Part shown: piece after piece, positions 1 to 6,747 of the stretch
Layout: every line of letters starts with the position of its first letter
How positions within the stretch are numbered: the stretch's first letter is position 1
NCBI GenBank assembly: GCA_963169175.1
Contig: CAUJFK010000363.1
Location: 1 to 11,417 of the forward strand
Origin: Acidobacteriota bacterium
GTDB taxonomy: Bacteria; Acidobacteriota; Blastocatellia; Pyrinomonadales; Pyrinomonadaceae
Length of the DNA: 11,417 nucleotides
Direction of reading: 5' to 3'
Position numbers and translations under genes: made by a program
Notes under the pieces: generated by a model
What the model saw: only the letters and a program-made list of their open reading frames with translations
What the model was told of the DNA's origin: nothing
The model's database searches: none

Positions 1-849
1 CGGGTTTGGTTTTCGACTCACATTGACACGGTTCCGCCGTTTATTCCGCCGACGGAAGATGATGAGACGATATACGGGCGTGGGTCGTGCGATGCAAAGG
101 GAATCATTGCCGCTCAGATGACCGCTGCCGAGCAGTTGCGGCGGGAAGGCGTGACCGATATCGGCTTACTCTACACAGTTGAGGAAGAGCGGGCGAGCAC
201 GGGCGCAAAGGCGGTCAATCTTCATCCGCTGGCGGCGAAGTGCGAGTACATGATCAACGGTGAACCAACGGATAATGACCTCGCGATCGGGTCGAAAGGG
301 ACGTTTCGCCTTATCATCCGAACCGCGGGCAAGGCGGCGCATTCGGCTTATCCGGAACAGGGCGAATCGGCTATCGAAACGCTTATCGACATTCTGAACG
401 ACATTCGTGCGGCCGAATTTCCGAACGATCTGTTCTTTGGTGAAACGACCGTCAACATCGGCACCATTAGCGGCGGATTGGCATTGAATGTTATCCCGCC
501 TGCGGCCGAAGCCGCTCTTGCCATTCGACTGACAACAAAACGCGAACCGATCGAAGCCATGCTCCGCGAGATCGTCGGCGACCGCGGCGAGATCGAAGTG
601 CTGTCGCATAGCGAGCCTGTCAAAATGCTGCCGGTTGATGGCTTCAACCAAAAGGTCGTCCGCTTCACCACCGACGTCCCACATCTCCCAAATTGGGGCC
701 AGCCGTTGCTTATCGGCCCCGGTTCGATCCTCGTTGCCCATACCAAGGACGAGTTTGTCCTAAAGAAAGACCTTGAACGGGCCGTCGTACTCTACATCGA
801 ATTGGCCAGCCGATTGTTACAACAGCAGCACGCGAATGGATATGTTTAA
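1..849 (+). CDS. M20 family metallohydrolase (DapE/ArgE-like), 5' end missing
   Basis: The reading frame is open from the first base, so the gene starts outside the window; 282 residues are visible. It is a zinc-dependent amidohydrolase of the M20 family, which removes acyl groups from amino-acid nitrogen or cleaves small peptides in the cytoplasm. Visible family motifs, numbered within the fragment, are the metal-binding STHIDTVPP (H7, D9), GRGSCDAKG (D31, bridging metal ligand), VEEE (60-63, catalytic glutamate and ligand), a lid/dimerisation domain starting near residue 100 with AAHSAYPE, and the C-terminal ligand motif GPGSILVAHTKDEF (H247). This last motif looks like ArgE and aminoacylases rather than classical proteobacterial DapE. 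The cluster contains dapD, whose product path needs a succinyl-diaminopimelate desuccinylase, so DapE is the favoured role by context. Acetylornithine deacetylase or another aminoacylase is the alternative. Family assignment is firm; substrate is not. Confidence 0.9.
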   Translation, partial: RVWFSTHIDTVPPFIPPTEDDETIYGRGSCDAKGIIAAQMTAAEQLRREGVTDIGLLYTVEEERASTGAKAVNLHPLAAKCEYMINGEPTDNDLAIGSKGTFRLIIRTAGKAAHSAYPEQGESAIETLIDILNDIRAAEFPNDLFFGETTVNIGTISGGLALNVIPPAAEAALAIRLTTKREPIEAMLREIVGDRGEIEVLSHSEPVKMLPVDGFNQKVVRFTTDVPHLPNWGQPLLIGPGSILVAHTKDEFVLKKDLERAVVLYIELASRLLQQQHANGYV

Positions 850-1102
850 GGTCGAGCCCAAAAATGGAATTTCGTGCGTGTCGATTGACGCTTTATTGAA
901 CTTATGCGGCGGATGAAGTTTGAATAGCGGAAAAGGCCGTCGCCTAATACAGGTACAGATTCGTCCTAAAAAGTCCTTGAGATCGCGGTCGAGCTTTACC
1001 GGAATATGGCCGGATCACTGCTGGCGAGATCGATTTTGCGAATCTTTATTCGTGCTGCTCTCGTATATCCAACGACCACATTTTATTTAAGTTGAGATCG
1101 AT

Positions 1103-2995
1103 ATGAAAAAATTTCTCGTCCTCTTGCTGTGTTCATTTGTCTTTGTGCTGCCGTCATTTGGGCAAGATCTCTTTATGCCGCGGAACGTAAAGCTGGCCTA
1201 CGAGAACGGCACGCGCAGCATGGACGGCAAACCGGGACCGAAATATTATCAGAACAAATCAGTTCACAATATCCGCATGAACATCGCTCCGCCGAGCCGG
1301 ACGATCACCGGATCCGAGGACATAACCTACACGAATAACAGTCCAAAACCTCTTGTAAATCTGGTCTTGCGGTTCGAATTGAACGTTCATTCACCGGAAG
1401 CTGCCCGCCACCAGCCTGCGTCCGCGGGAGAGTTGACGTCCGATGTAACTGTCGACGAATACGCTGAGAACGGCAAAGTCAAAGAATGGAAACCGTTGAT
1501 CCCCGGAAAGGGAATGACATACAACGTCGTAAAGTTGGACGAGCCTGTGCCGTCCGGCGGAACGGTCAAGCTGTCCTTCAAATGGCATTACGAACTCGTA
1601 CTCGAATCAGGCCGCGAAGGCGTCATCGACCCGACAACATTCTACGTCGCGTATTTTTATCCGCGGATCGCCGTGCTCGATGATGTGAACGGATGGGACC
1701 AGGTCGCGCATATTTCATCGCATGAGTTCTTTGGTGATTTTAACGATTACACGCTTGACGTCACGGTGCCGAAAAATTACATCGTTTGGTCAACGGGCGA
1801 TCTGATGAATGCGAATGATGTGCTGCAGCCCGCGATCGCCGAGCGCTTGCGAAGATCTTTCACTAGCGACGATGTCGTAAATATCGCGACGCTCGATGAA
1901 GTAAAAACCGGCAAGGTTACCGCGCAGAACGCAACAAATACCTGGAAATGGAGGGCCGAAAACGTCTCGGACGTGGCGTTCGGTTTGAGCGACCATTACA
2001 TCTGGGGTGGCGGAAGCCTCGTTGTCGATAAAAAGACGGGACGGCGTGCAAGCACTCAGGCGGCATACGACGAGCCGTCGAAAAATTTCGCGAACATGGT
2101 CAAGTACATCAAAACCTCGCTCGACTTTTCGTCGAACCGGTGGCCCGGCGTCCCGTATCCGTATTCGAAGATGACCATCTTTCGCGGATTTGCCGATATG
2201 GAGTATCCGATGATGGCCAACGACAGCGCACAAGAGAGTCCCGAGATGCAGGAGTTCGTTGCCGCCCACGAGATCATGCACTCATATTTTCCATTCTACA
2301 TGGGAATAAATGAGCGGCGTTATGCGTTCATGGAGGAAGGCTGGACGACCGCATTCGAATATCTGTTCAATGCAGAGACTTTCAACAAGGCCCTGGCCGA
2401 GAACTGGTTCAAGAACTTTCGCGTCCGCGGTTGGCTCCGCAACATGTCTTCCGACGCGGATATCCCGATCATGACGCCCGAAAACGTTCTGACCGGCAAC
2501 GGTTATGGAAATAATAAATACGGGCGTGCGGCCTTAGGCTATCTTGCAATGAAAGATCTGCTCGGCGATGCAGAATTCAAGCGCGTGCTGCATGGGTTTA
2601 TCGACCGCTGGCATGGGAAACACCCGACGCCGTGGGATATGTTCAATAGCTTTAATAACATCTCCGGCAAGGATATGAACTGGTTCTGGAATTCGTGGTT
2701 CTTCACATACGGCTATATCGATCTAGCGGTCGCCGGTATCGAAAAACGGACGGACGGTTCGGCCGTAACGATAAAGAATGCCGGCGGCTTTCCTGCACCG
2801 GTCAATATCGTCGTTACCTTCGAGGACAACACGACGGAGACGCTCCATCAAACTCCCGCGATATGGGAAAAAAATATGAAGGAGGCCGTCGTCCGCGTCG
2901 CATCGCCCAAATCGATCAAGAGCGTCACGCTCGACGGCGGCATCTACATGGACTTCAACGAAGCCAACAACAAATGGCTTGTCGCCGCAAAATAG
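1103..2995 (+). CDS. Secreted M1 family zinc metallopeptidase
   Basis: This 630-residue protein is a gluzincin aminopeptidase-like enzyme that should act outside the cytoplasm on peptides. The N-terminus (MKKFLVLLLCSFVFVLPSFGQ) is a clear Sec signal peptide, with cleavage likely after SFG, near residue 20. Residues about 50-300 form the beta-sandwich N-terminal domain typical of M1 enzymes. The catalytic domain carries HEIMH at 389-393 and, exactly 18 residues later, the third zinc ligand E412 in FMEEGW, giving HExxH-x18-E. The substrate-recognition GxMEN motif is represented by ADMEY (364-368), a variant in which Asn is replaced by Tyr. The region after about 540 is a small beta-rich C-terminal domain. 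The protein is shorter than PepN (about 870 residues) and lacks its large helical C-terminal domain. No good Shine-Dalgarno is visible before the ATG. It lies in the same direction as the flanking genes, 253 bases after the M20 gene and 112 before dapB. Substrate unknown. Confidence 0.92.
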   Translation: MKKFLVLLLCSFVFVLPSFGQDLFMPRNVKLAYENGTRSMDGKPGPKYYQNKSVHNIRMNIAPPSRTITGSEDITYTNNSPKPLVNLVLRFELNVHSPEAARHQPASAGELTSDVTVDEYAENGKVKEWKPLIPGKGMTYNVVKLDEPVPSGGTVKLSFKWHYELVLESGREGVIDPTTFYVAYFYPRIAVLDDVNGWDQVAHISSHEFFGDFNDYTLDVTVPKNYIVWSTGDLMNANDVLQPAIAERLRRSFTSDDVVNIATLDEVKTGKVTAQNATNTWKWRAENVSDVAFGLSDHYIWGGGSLVVDKKTGRRASTQAAYDEPSKNFANMVKYIKTSLDFSSNRWPGVPYPYSKMTIFRGFADMEYPMMANDSAQESPEMQEFVAAHEIMHSYFPFYMGINERRYAFMEEGWTTAFEYLFNAETFNKALAENWFKNFRVRGWLRNMSSDADIPIMTPENVLTGNGYGNNKYGRAALGYLAMKDLLGDAEFKRVLHGFIDRWHGKHPTPWDMFNSFNNISGKDMNWFWNSWFFTYGYIDLAVAGIEKRTDGSAVTIKNAGGFPAPVNIVVTFEDNTTETLHQTPAIWEKNMKEAVVRVASPKSIKSVTLDGGIYMDFNEANNKWLVAAK

Positions 2996-3020
2996 ACGCG
3001 CGGTTGTCCAGCTATAGCAC

Positions 3021-3085
3021 CATTGAGCACACAGAAATTGCGAGAATTTTCCCTCGGAAGGTTACAATTTTCTGTGTGTTCAATG
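3021..3085. repeat. Long imperfect inverted repeat (hairpin) upstream of dapB
   Basis: Arms 3021-3040 and 3065-3085 pair over 20 positions: 19 Watson-Crick pairs, one G-U wobble (3027/3079) and a single bulged T at 3068. The 24-base loop can itself form a 4-pair stem (CGAG 3041-3044 with CTCG 3053-3056). The element sits 25 bases after the M1 stop codon and ends 22 bases before the dapB start. It is AT-rich and followed only by ATTTTC, so it is not a textbook intrinsic terminator. Possible roles are a leader hairpin for dapB, a 3' stabiliser or weak terminator for the M1 transcript, or a dispersed palindromic element. Structure is seen directly; function is not. Confidence 0.75.
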
Positions 3086-3107
3086 ATTTTCGTGGTGAAA
3101 TGCGTTT

Positions 3108-3794
3108 ATGAAAATTGCACTTATCGGATATGGGGCGATGGGGAAGATCGTCGAGCGGCTTGCTGTCGAGAGAGGGCATGCGATCGTGAGTGTTGTCGAT
3201 GAAACGGCCTCGGGCGTGGCTCCCGGCGACGTCGCAAAGATGCTCGCGGGCAGCGATGCGGCGATCGATTTTACGGTCGCCGAAGCCGTGAGGCGGAATG
3301 TCGAGGCGTGCGTGATAGCGAAAGTGCCGGTCGTTGTAGGTACGACGGGATGGAACGAACAGCGGCACGAGATCAAGGATCTGGTTACGTTGGGAGGCGG
3401 TGCGATGGTGTTCGGTGCGAATTTTTCCATCGGCGTAAATCTGTTCTACCGCATTGCCCAATATGCTGCTGAATTGTTTGCGCAATTTCCTGAGTATGAG
3501 GCCTTTATCGAGGAACAGCATCATTCGCGTAAGAAAGATGCACCTAGCGGCACGGCATTGAAGATCAAGGAAGTTATATCAAGGTACGTCAATACGGGCG
3601 AGATAGCGGCTACGCGGGCAGGCAATATTCCGGGAACGCACCGCGTCGGGTTCGACGGCCCGGCGGACCAGATATTGCTTGAACACACGGCACGCACGCG
3701 CGACGGATTTGCACTCGGAGCGATCATGGCGGCTGAATGGATAGTCGGGAAACAGGGCTTTTTCGAATTCGGCGATGTATTGAATAAAAAATGA
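3108..3794 (+). CDS. dapB: 4-hydroxy-tetrahydrodipicolinate reductase
   Basis: DapB reduces 4-hydroxy-tetrahydrodipicolinate with NAD(P)H to tetrahydrodipicolinate, the second committed step of diaminopimelate/lysine synthesis. It works in the cytoplasm, usually as a homotetramer. The 228-residue product has the Rossmann nucleotide motif GYGAMG (7-12), VGTTGW (77-82), and GANFSIGVNLFYRIA (103-117). The family signature EEQHHSRKKDAPSGTAL (135-151) contains the presumed catalytic His138 and Lys142. GTHRVGFDGPADQI (176-189) follows. It is shorter than the E. coli enzyme (273 residues), mainly because the N-terminal domain is compact, but all key motifs are present. A weak GGTGA lies 9 bases before the ATG. 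It is downstream of the long hairpin and converges on the M23 gene with a 28-base gap. It is separated from dapA by that minus-strand gene, so the two dap genes are probably not on one simple transcript. Confidence 0.97.
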   Translation: MKIALIGYGAMGKIVERLAVERGHAIVSVVDETASGVAPGDVAKMLAGSDAAIDFTVAEAVRRNVEACVIAKVPVVVGTTGWNEQRHEIKDLVTLGGGAMVFGANFSIGVNLFYRIAQYAAELFAQFPEYEAFIEEQHHSRKKDAPSGTALKIKEVISRYVNTGEIAATRAGNIPGTHRVGFDGPADQILLEHTARTRDGFALGAIMAAEWIVGKQGFFEFGDVLNKK

Positions 3795-3822
3795 TCGGCC
3801 TTGTTTGAGAGAGGCACACTCA

Positions 3823-4440
3823 CTACCGCTCGTGTCTCCGCCTTTGGTCGATGAAATCGGATGGGTCGAGCCAGCCTTTTCGGTCGCTGGAATATCCGCC
3901 GCCAGGACGGTTCCAGTCTCTTGAGTTCTCCTGCCTTAATTCGAGGTGCAAATGGCAAAGGTACCGCCCGTTCGCGTTGCCGATGAGTCCGATCTGCTCA
4001 CGCTTTTTGACCTCGCCTTCCCGTTTTGAGATCTCCTGCAAATGCCCATATAGAGATTGAACTCGCGTTCCATCCGGAAGAGTGTGGGTCACAATGATCA
4101 CATTTCCCCAACCTGGGCCACCGTCGGCGGCATATGTTATCTCGCCGTTCGCGATCGAGAAAACCGGTTCACCGCAGTCAGTGTTGCCTCCAGTGTTCTT
4201 GTTCCAGTCTTCGCCGAGGTGATCGTTTTCTCCAAGATCAAGAGCGTTGTACCATTCGTCCGAGTCTTTAGTCTGTGTGACGGAAGGGTTCTTGCCGATC
4301 GGGTAACCGAAAGTGTCAGCGTTTGCCGTGGTTCTTACAGGAGATGGTTTGGCAACAACCGCCTCCGTCGGCTTAACTTTGTTACACGCGGTGGTTAGGG
4401 AAAGCAGAATCGCGATACAAAAAAACCTTATCAAGCCCAT
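3823..4440 (-). CDS. M23 (LytM/lysostaphin-type) peptidase, putative lipoprotein
   Basis: The 205-residue product begins with a short basic-hydrophobic signal and an LTTAC lipobox, so Cys19 is the likely lipidated residue and the protein probably sits on a membrane facing the periplasm. The region 60-170 is an M23 zinc endopeptidase domain: HLGEDW supplies H74 and D78 (HxxxD), YGHL supplies H133, and CHLHLEL supplies the HxH pair H163/H165. All usual metal and catalytic positions are therefore present, suggesting an active enzyme rather than a degenerate LytM activator. M23 enzymes cut peptide cross-links in peptidoglycan or other peptides. It is the only minus-strand gene here, convergent with dapB and divergent from dapA. 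The lipobox has Thr at -3 in place of the commoner Leu, so lipidation is likely but not certain. No strong Shine-Dalgarno is seen. Confidence 0.9.
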   Translation of the reverse strand: MGLIRFFCIAILLSLTTACNKVKPTEAVVAKPSPVRTTANADTFGYPIGKNPSVTQTKDSDEWYNALDLGENDHLGEDWNKNTGGNTDCGEPVFSIANGEITYAADGGPGWGNVIIVTHTLPDGTRVQSLYGHLQEISKREGEVKKREQIGLIGNANGRYLCHLHLELRQENSRDWNRPGGGYSSDRKGWLDPSDFIDQRRRHER

Positions 4441-4458
4441 AAATTGTGCCTATCCGTT

Positions 4459-4488
4459 TTGTATGTTAACCGGCATTCCTAATATACT
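4459..4488 (+). promoter_or_regulatory. Likely dapA promoter
   Basis: TTGTAT (4459-4464) and TATACT (4483-4488) are separated by 18 bases. The -10 box matches the TATAAT consensus at five of six positions. Transcription would begin near 4495, leaving a leader of only about 8 bases before the dapA ATG, which fits the absence of a Shine-Dalgarno there. The same TATACT box occurs before the P1 peptidase gene. The -35 match is modest. Confidence 0.45.
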
Positions 4489-4491
4489 GAA
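4463..4491 (-). promoter_or_regulatory. Possible promoter of the M23 gene
   Basis: Read on the minus strand, TTCAGT (4491-4486) and TAACAT (4468-4463) are separated by 17 bases, a partial match to sigma70-type boxes, 22 bases before the start codon. It overlaps the candidate dapA promoter on the other strand. The match is weak and could be chance. Confidence 0.25.
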
Positions 4492-4502
4492 TCAGTTTTT
4501 CT

Positions 4503-5402
4503 ATGACTACGAAGATCAACTGGATGCAGGGGTGCGCGACGGCGCTGGCGACACCGTTTCGGAAGGACGGTTCGATCGATGACGAGTGTTTTCGCTCGTT
4601 GGTCGAGAGGCAGGTGAAAGGCGGTGTGAAGCTGTTGGTGCCGTGCGGCACAACCGGCGAGAGCGCGACGATGGACGAGGCCGAGCGGCTGCACGTAATA
4701 AAAATGACCGTCGAAGTTGCACGGCGTCTGAAAGCACACGTGATCGCCGGAACGGGCAGCAACAACACATCGGCAGTCATCGACTTTACGCGAAAAGCAC
4801 GCGAGGCGGGTGCCGATGCGGCACTTATTGTTGCACCGTATTACAACAAGCCGACGCAGGAAGGGATGTTTGCTCATTATTCCGAGATCGCAAAGTCTGT
4901 TAAAGGCTTTCCGATCATGCTCTACAACGTGCCGTCGCGGACCGCGTCGAATATCTCTGCCGAAACAACGCTGCGGCTTGCCGAAAAATACGAAAATATT
5001 GTCGCAACAAAGGAAGCGTCAGGCAATTATTCACAGATAATGGAGATAATCAAGAACCGGCCAAAGAATTTCAAAGTATTTTCCGGCGACGACGCCTCTG
5101 CCCTTCCATTGATAGCACTTGGTGCCGACGGCCTCGTCTCTGTCTGCGCGAACGAACTGCCAAAGGAAACATCGAGAATGGTCGAAAAGGCCCTCGACGG
5201 CGCACACACCGCCGCGCGGAAAATACACTATCAACTTCTGCCGCTGATGGACGCAAACTTCATCGAATCGTCGCCCGGTCCCTGCAAGTTTGTGATGAAG
5301 GAAATGGGTTTGTTGGAAGAGAATCTGAGGCTGCCGCTCGTGCCTGTGACAAAAGCAACACAAGATAAACTGCGGTCGATCATCCGCGCGCTCAAGATCT
5401 GA
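4503..5402 (+). CDS. dapA: 4-hydroxy-tetrahydrodipicolinate synthase
   Basis: DapA condenses aspartate semialdehyde with pyruvate to 4-hydroxy-tetrahydrodipicolinate, the first committed step toward diaminopimelate and lysine. It is a cytoplasmic TIM-barrel class I aldolase. The 299-residue product has the pyruvate-binding PCGTTGESATM (47-57), APYYNKPTQEGMFAHY (111-126), YNVPSRT (141-147, with catalytic Tyr141 and substrate-binding Arg146) and ATKEASG (168-174), where Lys170 forms the Schiff base. SGDDA (194-198) and GADGLVSVCAN (208-217 region) follow. The C-terminal part has SSPGPCK where many DapA proteins have TNPIPVK, a variation outside the active site. Length is normal for the family. 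The ATG at 4503 follows an in-frame stop at 4488-4490 and has no Shine-Dalgarno; Met8 is a less likely alternative. Whether lysine inhibits this enzyme cannot be read from the sequence. Confidence 0.97.
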   Translation: MTTKINWMQGCATALATPFRKDGSIDDECFRSLVERQVKGGVKLLVPCGTTGESATMDEAERLHVIKMTVEVARRLKAHVIAGTGSNNTSAVIDFTRKAREAGADAALIVAPYYNKPTQEGMFAHYSEIAKSVKGFPIMLYNVPSRTASNISAETTLRLAEKYENIVATKEASGNYSQIMEIIKNRPKNFKVFSGDDASALPLIALGADGLVSVCANELPKETSRMVEKALDGAHTAARKIHYQLLPLMDANFIESSPGPCKFVMKEMGLLEENLRLPLVPVTKATQDKLRSIIRALKI

Positions 5403-5445
5403 ATCCTGAATAGGCTATTTTGTGTTTGCGAAGCCAAAGCGGGAC

Positions 5446-5483
5446 CACGAAGCAACACGAAACAAGACGCAAAGTTCCACGAA
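5446..5483 (+). repeat. Short CACGAA repeats at about 10-base spacing
   Basis: CACGAA occurs at 5446-5451, 5456-5461 and 5478-5483, with a degenerate copy GACGCA at 5466-5471, giving steps of 10, 10 and 12 bases. The run lies between dapA and the P1 peptidase gene, upstream of that gene's candidate promoter. It may be a protein-binding array phased on one face of the helix, or a degraded copy of a dispersed intergenic repeat. Confidence 0.45.
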
Positions 5484-5492
5484 TTCTGATTT

Positions 5493-5509
5493 CCGTCTTG
5501 GGAGGACGG
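5493..5509 (+). terminator. Possible weak terminator hairpin after dapA
   Basis: CCGTCTT (5493-5499) can pair with AGGACGG (5503-5509), with one G-U pair and a 3-base loop, 90 bases after the dapA stop. The following CAACTTCTTT is only moderately T-rich. It overlaps the weak -35 box of the next promoter, so it may instead be a coincidental palindrome. Confidence 0.3.
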
Positions 5510-5528
5510 CAACTTCTTTAGATATACT
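5498..5528 (+). promoter_or_regulatory. Candidate promoter for the P1 peptidase-dapD unit
   Basis: TATACT (5523-5528) matches the -10 consensus at five positions and is identical to the box before dapA. TTGGGA (5498-5503) is a weak -35 with a long 19-base spacer. A start near 5535 would give a leader of about 22 bases containing the GAGGAG ribosome-binding site. Confidence 0.4.
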
Positions 5529-5545
5529 CTGCCGGTTACATGATC

Positions 5546-5551
5546 GAGGAG
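5546..5551 (+). promoter_or_regulatory. Ribosome-binding site fixing the P1 peptidase start
   Basis: GAGGAG lies 5 bases before the ATG at 5557. It favours this start over the longer open frame that reaches back to 5422, because the extra upstream residues would precede the signal peptide and destroy it. Confidence 0.8.
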
Positions 5552-5556
5552 AATCG

Positions 5557-6747
5557 ATGATCAAAAAATTACTTTCATTATTGTTATTGACTGCGTTGTC
5601 TGTTGTTGCAATTTTCGCCCAGACAAAACCTCGGGCACGCGACCTTGGCGTTCCCTTTGACGGCACGCCGGGGGCGAATAATGCGATCACGGACGTGAAG
5701 GGTGTTGAGGTTGGATATACGACTTTGGTATCGGGCGAAGGCGATAAGGCAGTTCGGACCGGCGTCACGGCTATTTTGCCGCAGGGGAAAAGTTTTGCCG
5801 GTCGGTTGTTTGCCGGCTGGCATGCGCTGAATGGGAATGGCGAGATGACCGGCACGACGTGGGTCGAGGAATCGGGCGGGCTGGGTTCGCCGATCGTGAT
5901 CACGAACACGCACAGCGTTGGCGTTGTCCGCGATGCGGTGATCGAATGGGGGGCGAAGAAGTTTCCGGGCGGCGGCTACTCCGGCGATTTCTCGCTGCCG
6001 GTTGTTACCGAGACATGGGATGGTTTCTTGAGCGACATTAACGGCTTTCACGTCAAGAAAGAACACGTTTTTGCGGCGCTCGATTCGGCCAAACCTGGGC
6101 CGATCGCGGAAGGCAATGTCGGCGGCGGTACTGGAATGATGGCCCATTCGTTCAAGGGCGGGACCGGCACAGCTTCGCGGAAATTAGATGATCGGGCGGG
6201 CGGATATACTGTCGGCGTATTGGTTCAGGCAAATTACGGAAGCAGGCCCCTGTTTCAGGTTGCGGGTGTACCGGTTGGAAAGGAAATCACCGATCTGCGA
6301 CCAACGCCGGGCAAGGGTCCAACTTCGGCGATCCCGAACAAAAAATTTGATGAAGGCGCAGGATCGATAATCGTCGTGGTTGCGACCGATGCTCCTTTGC
6401 TGCCGCACCAGCTCAAGCGTTTGGCACAGCGGGTCTCGCTCGGCGTTGGCAATATGGGCGGCCGCGGCGAGAATTCGTCCGGAGACATTTTTATTGCATT
6501 TTCAACCGCGAACGCCGCGGAATTTGGCAAGAATGAAGGGATCGCAAATATTCAGATGCTGCCGAACGATCGCATCAACATGCTTTTCTGGGCCGTCGCA
6601 CAGGCGACTGAAGAAGCGATCCTGAACGCGATGGTCGCCGCCGAGACGATGACCGGCTACAAGGGCAACACGGCCTATGCACTACCTCAGGACCGCCTGC
6701 AGCAGGCCCTAAAGAAGTACAACCGATTTGTTGAACCAACGAAATAA
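5557..6747 (+). CDS. Exported P1 family (S58, DmpA-type) self-processing aminopeptidase
   Basis: The 396-residue product belongs to the DmpA/BapA family (L-aminopeptidase/D-esterase), Ntn-hydrolase-like enzymes that cleave themselves and release N-terminal residues, in some members including D- or beta-amino acids. A signal peptide (MIKKLLSLLLLTALSVVAIFA) predicts export, with cleavage near AIFA-Q. Family motifs are GVEVGYTTL (49-57), TNTHSVGVVRDA (116-127), GNVGGGTGM (186-194), KGGTGTASR (200-208), VLVQANYG (221-228) and SSGDIFIAFSTAN (307-319). The GAGSIIVVVATDAPLLPHQ segment (267-285) holds the expected autocleavage point Gly269-Ser270, with Ser270 as the new N-terminal nucleophile; Asn226 probably helps form the oxyanion hole. 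About 12 residues between the Asn motif and the cleavage site appear extra relative to DmpA. Its stop codon overlaps the dapD start (TAATG), implying cotranslation. The substrate is unknown; diaminopimelate-containing or D-residue peptides are a speculation from context. Confidence 0.92.
   Translation: MIKKLLSLLLLTALSVVAIFAQTKPRARDLGVPFDGTPGANNAITDVKGVEVGYTTLVSGEGDKAVRTGVTAILPQGKSFAGRLFAGWHALNGNGEMTGTTWVEESGGLGSPIVITNTHSVGVVRDAVIEWGAKKFPGGGYSGDFSLPVVTETWDGFLSDINGFHVKKEHVFAALDSAKPGPIAEGNVGGGTGMMAHSFKGGTGTASRKLDDRAGGYTVGVLVQANYGSRPLFQVAGVPVGKEITDLRPTPGKGPTSAIPNKKFDEGAGSIIVVVATDAPLLPHQLKRLAQRVSLGVGNMGGRGENSSGDIFIAFSTANAAEFGKNEGIANIQMLPNDRINMLFWAVAQATEEAILNAMVAAETMTGYKGNTAYALPQDRLQQALKKYNRFVEPTK

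Noticed and set aside
850..1102. Possible promoter or gene remnant in the 253-base gap before the M1 gene
   Set aside because: TTGACG (885) and TTGAAC (896) lack a -10 box at proper spacing, a small AGATCG/CGAATCT stem near 1027-1045 is imperfect, and no coding frame resembles a known protein.
1790..2281. Open minus-strand frame of about 160 codons inside the M1 gene
   Set aside because: It is antisense to a well-supported catalytic domain and shows no family motif.
2996..3107. Lysine riboswitch before dapB
   Set aside because: The gap is only 112 bases and is mostly a single long hairpin; I see none of the conserved multi-helix lysine aptamer elements.
3012..3524. Open minus-strand frame of about 170 codons across dapB and its upstream region
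   Set aside because: It lies largely opposite the strongly supported dapB gene, shows no recognisable domain and has a composition typical of an antisense shadow.
3795..3822. Terminator between convergent dapB and the M23 gene
   Set aside because: Only a 4-pair TGAG/CTCA stem with a 9-base loop is visible and there is no T-tract.
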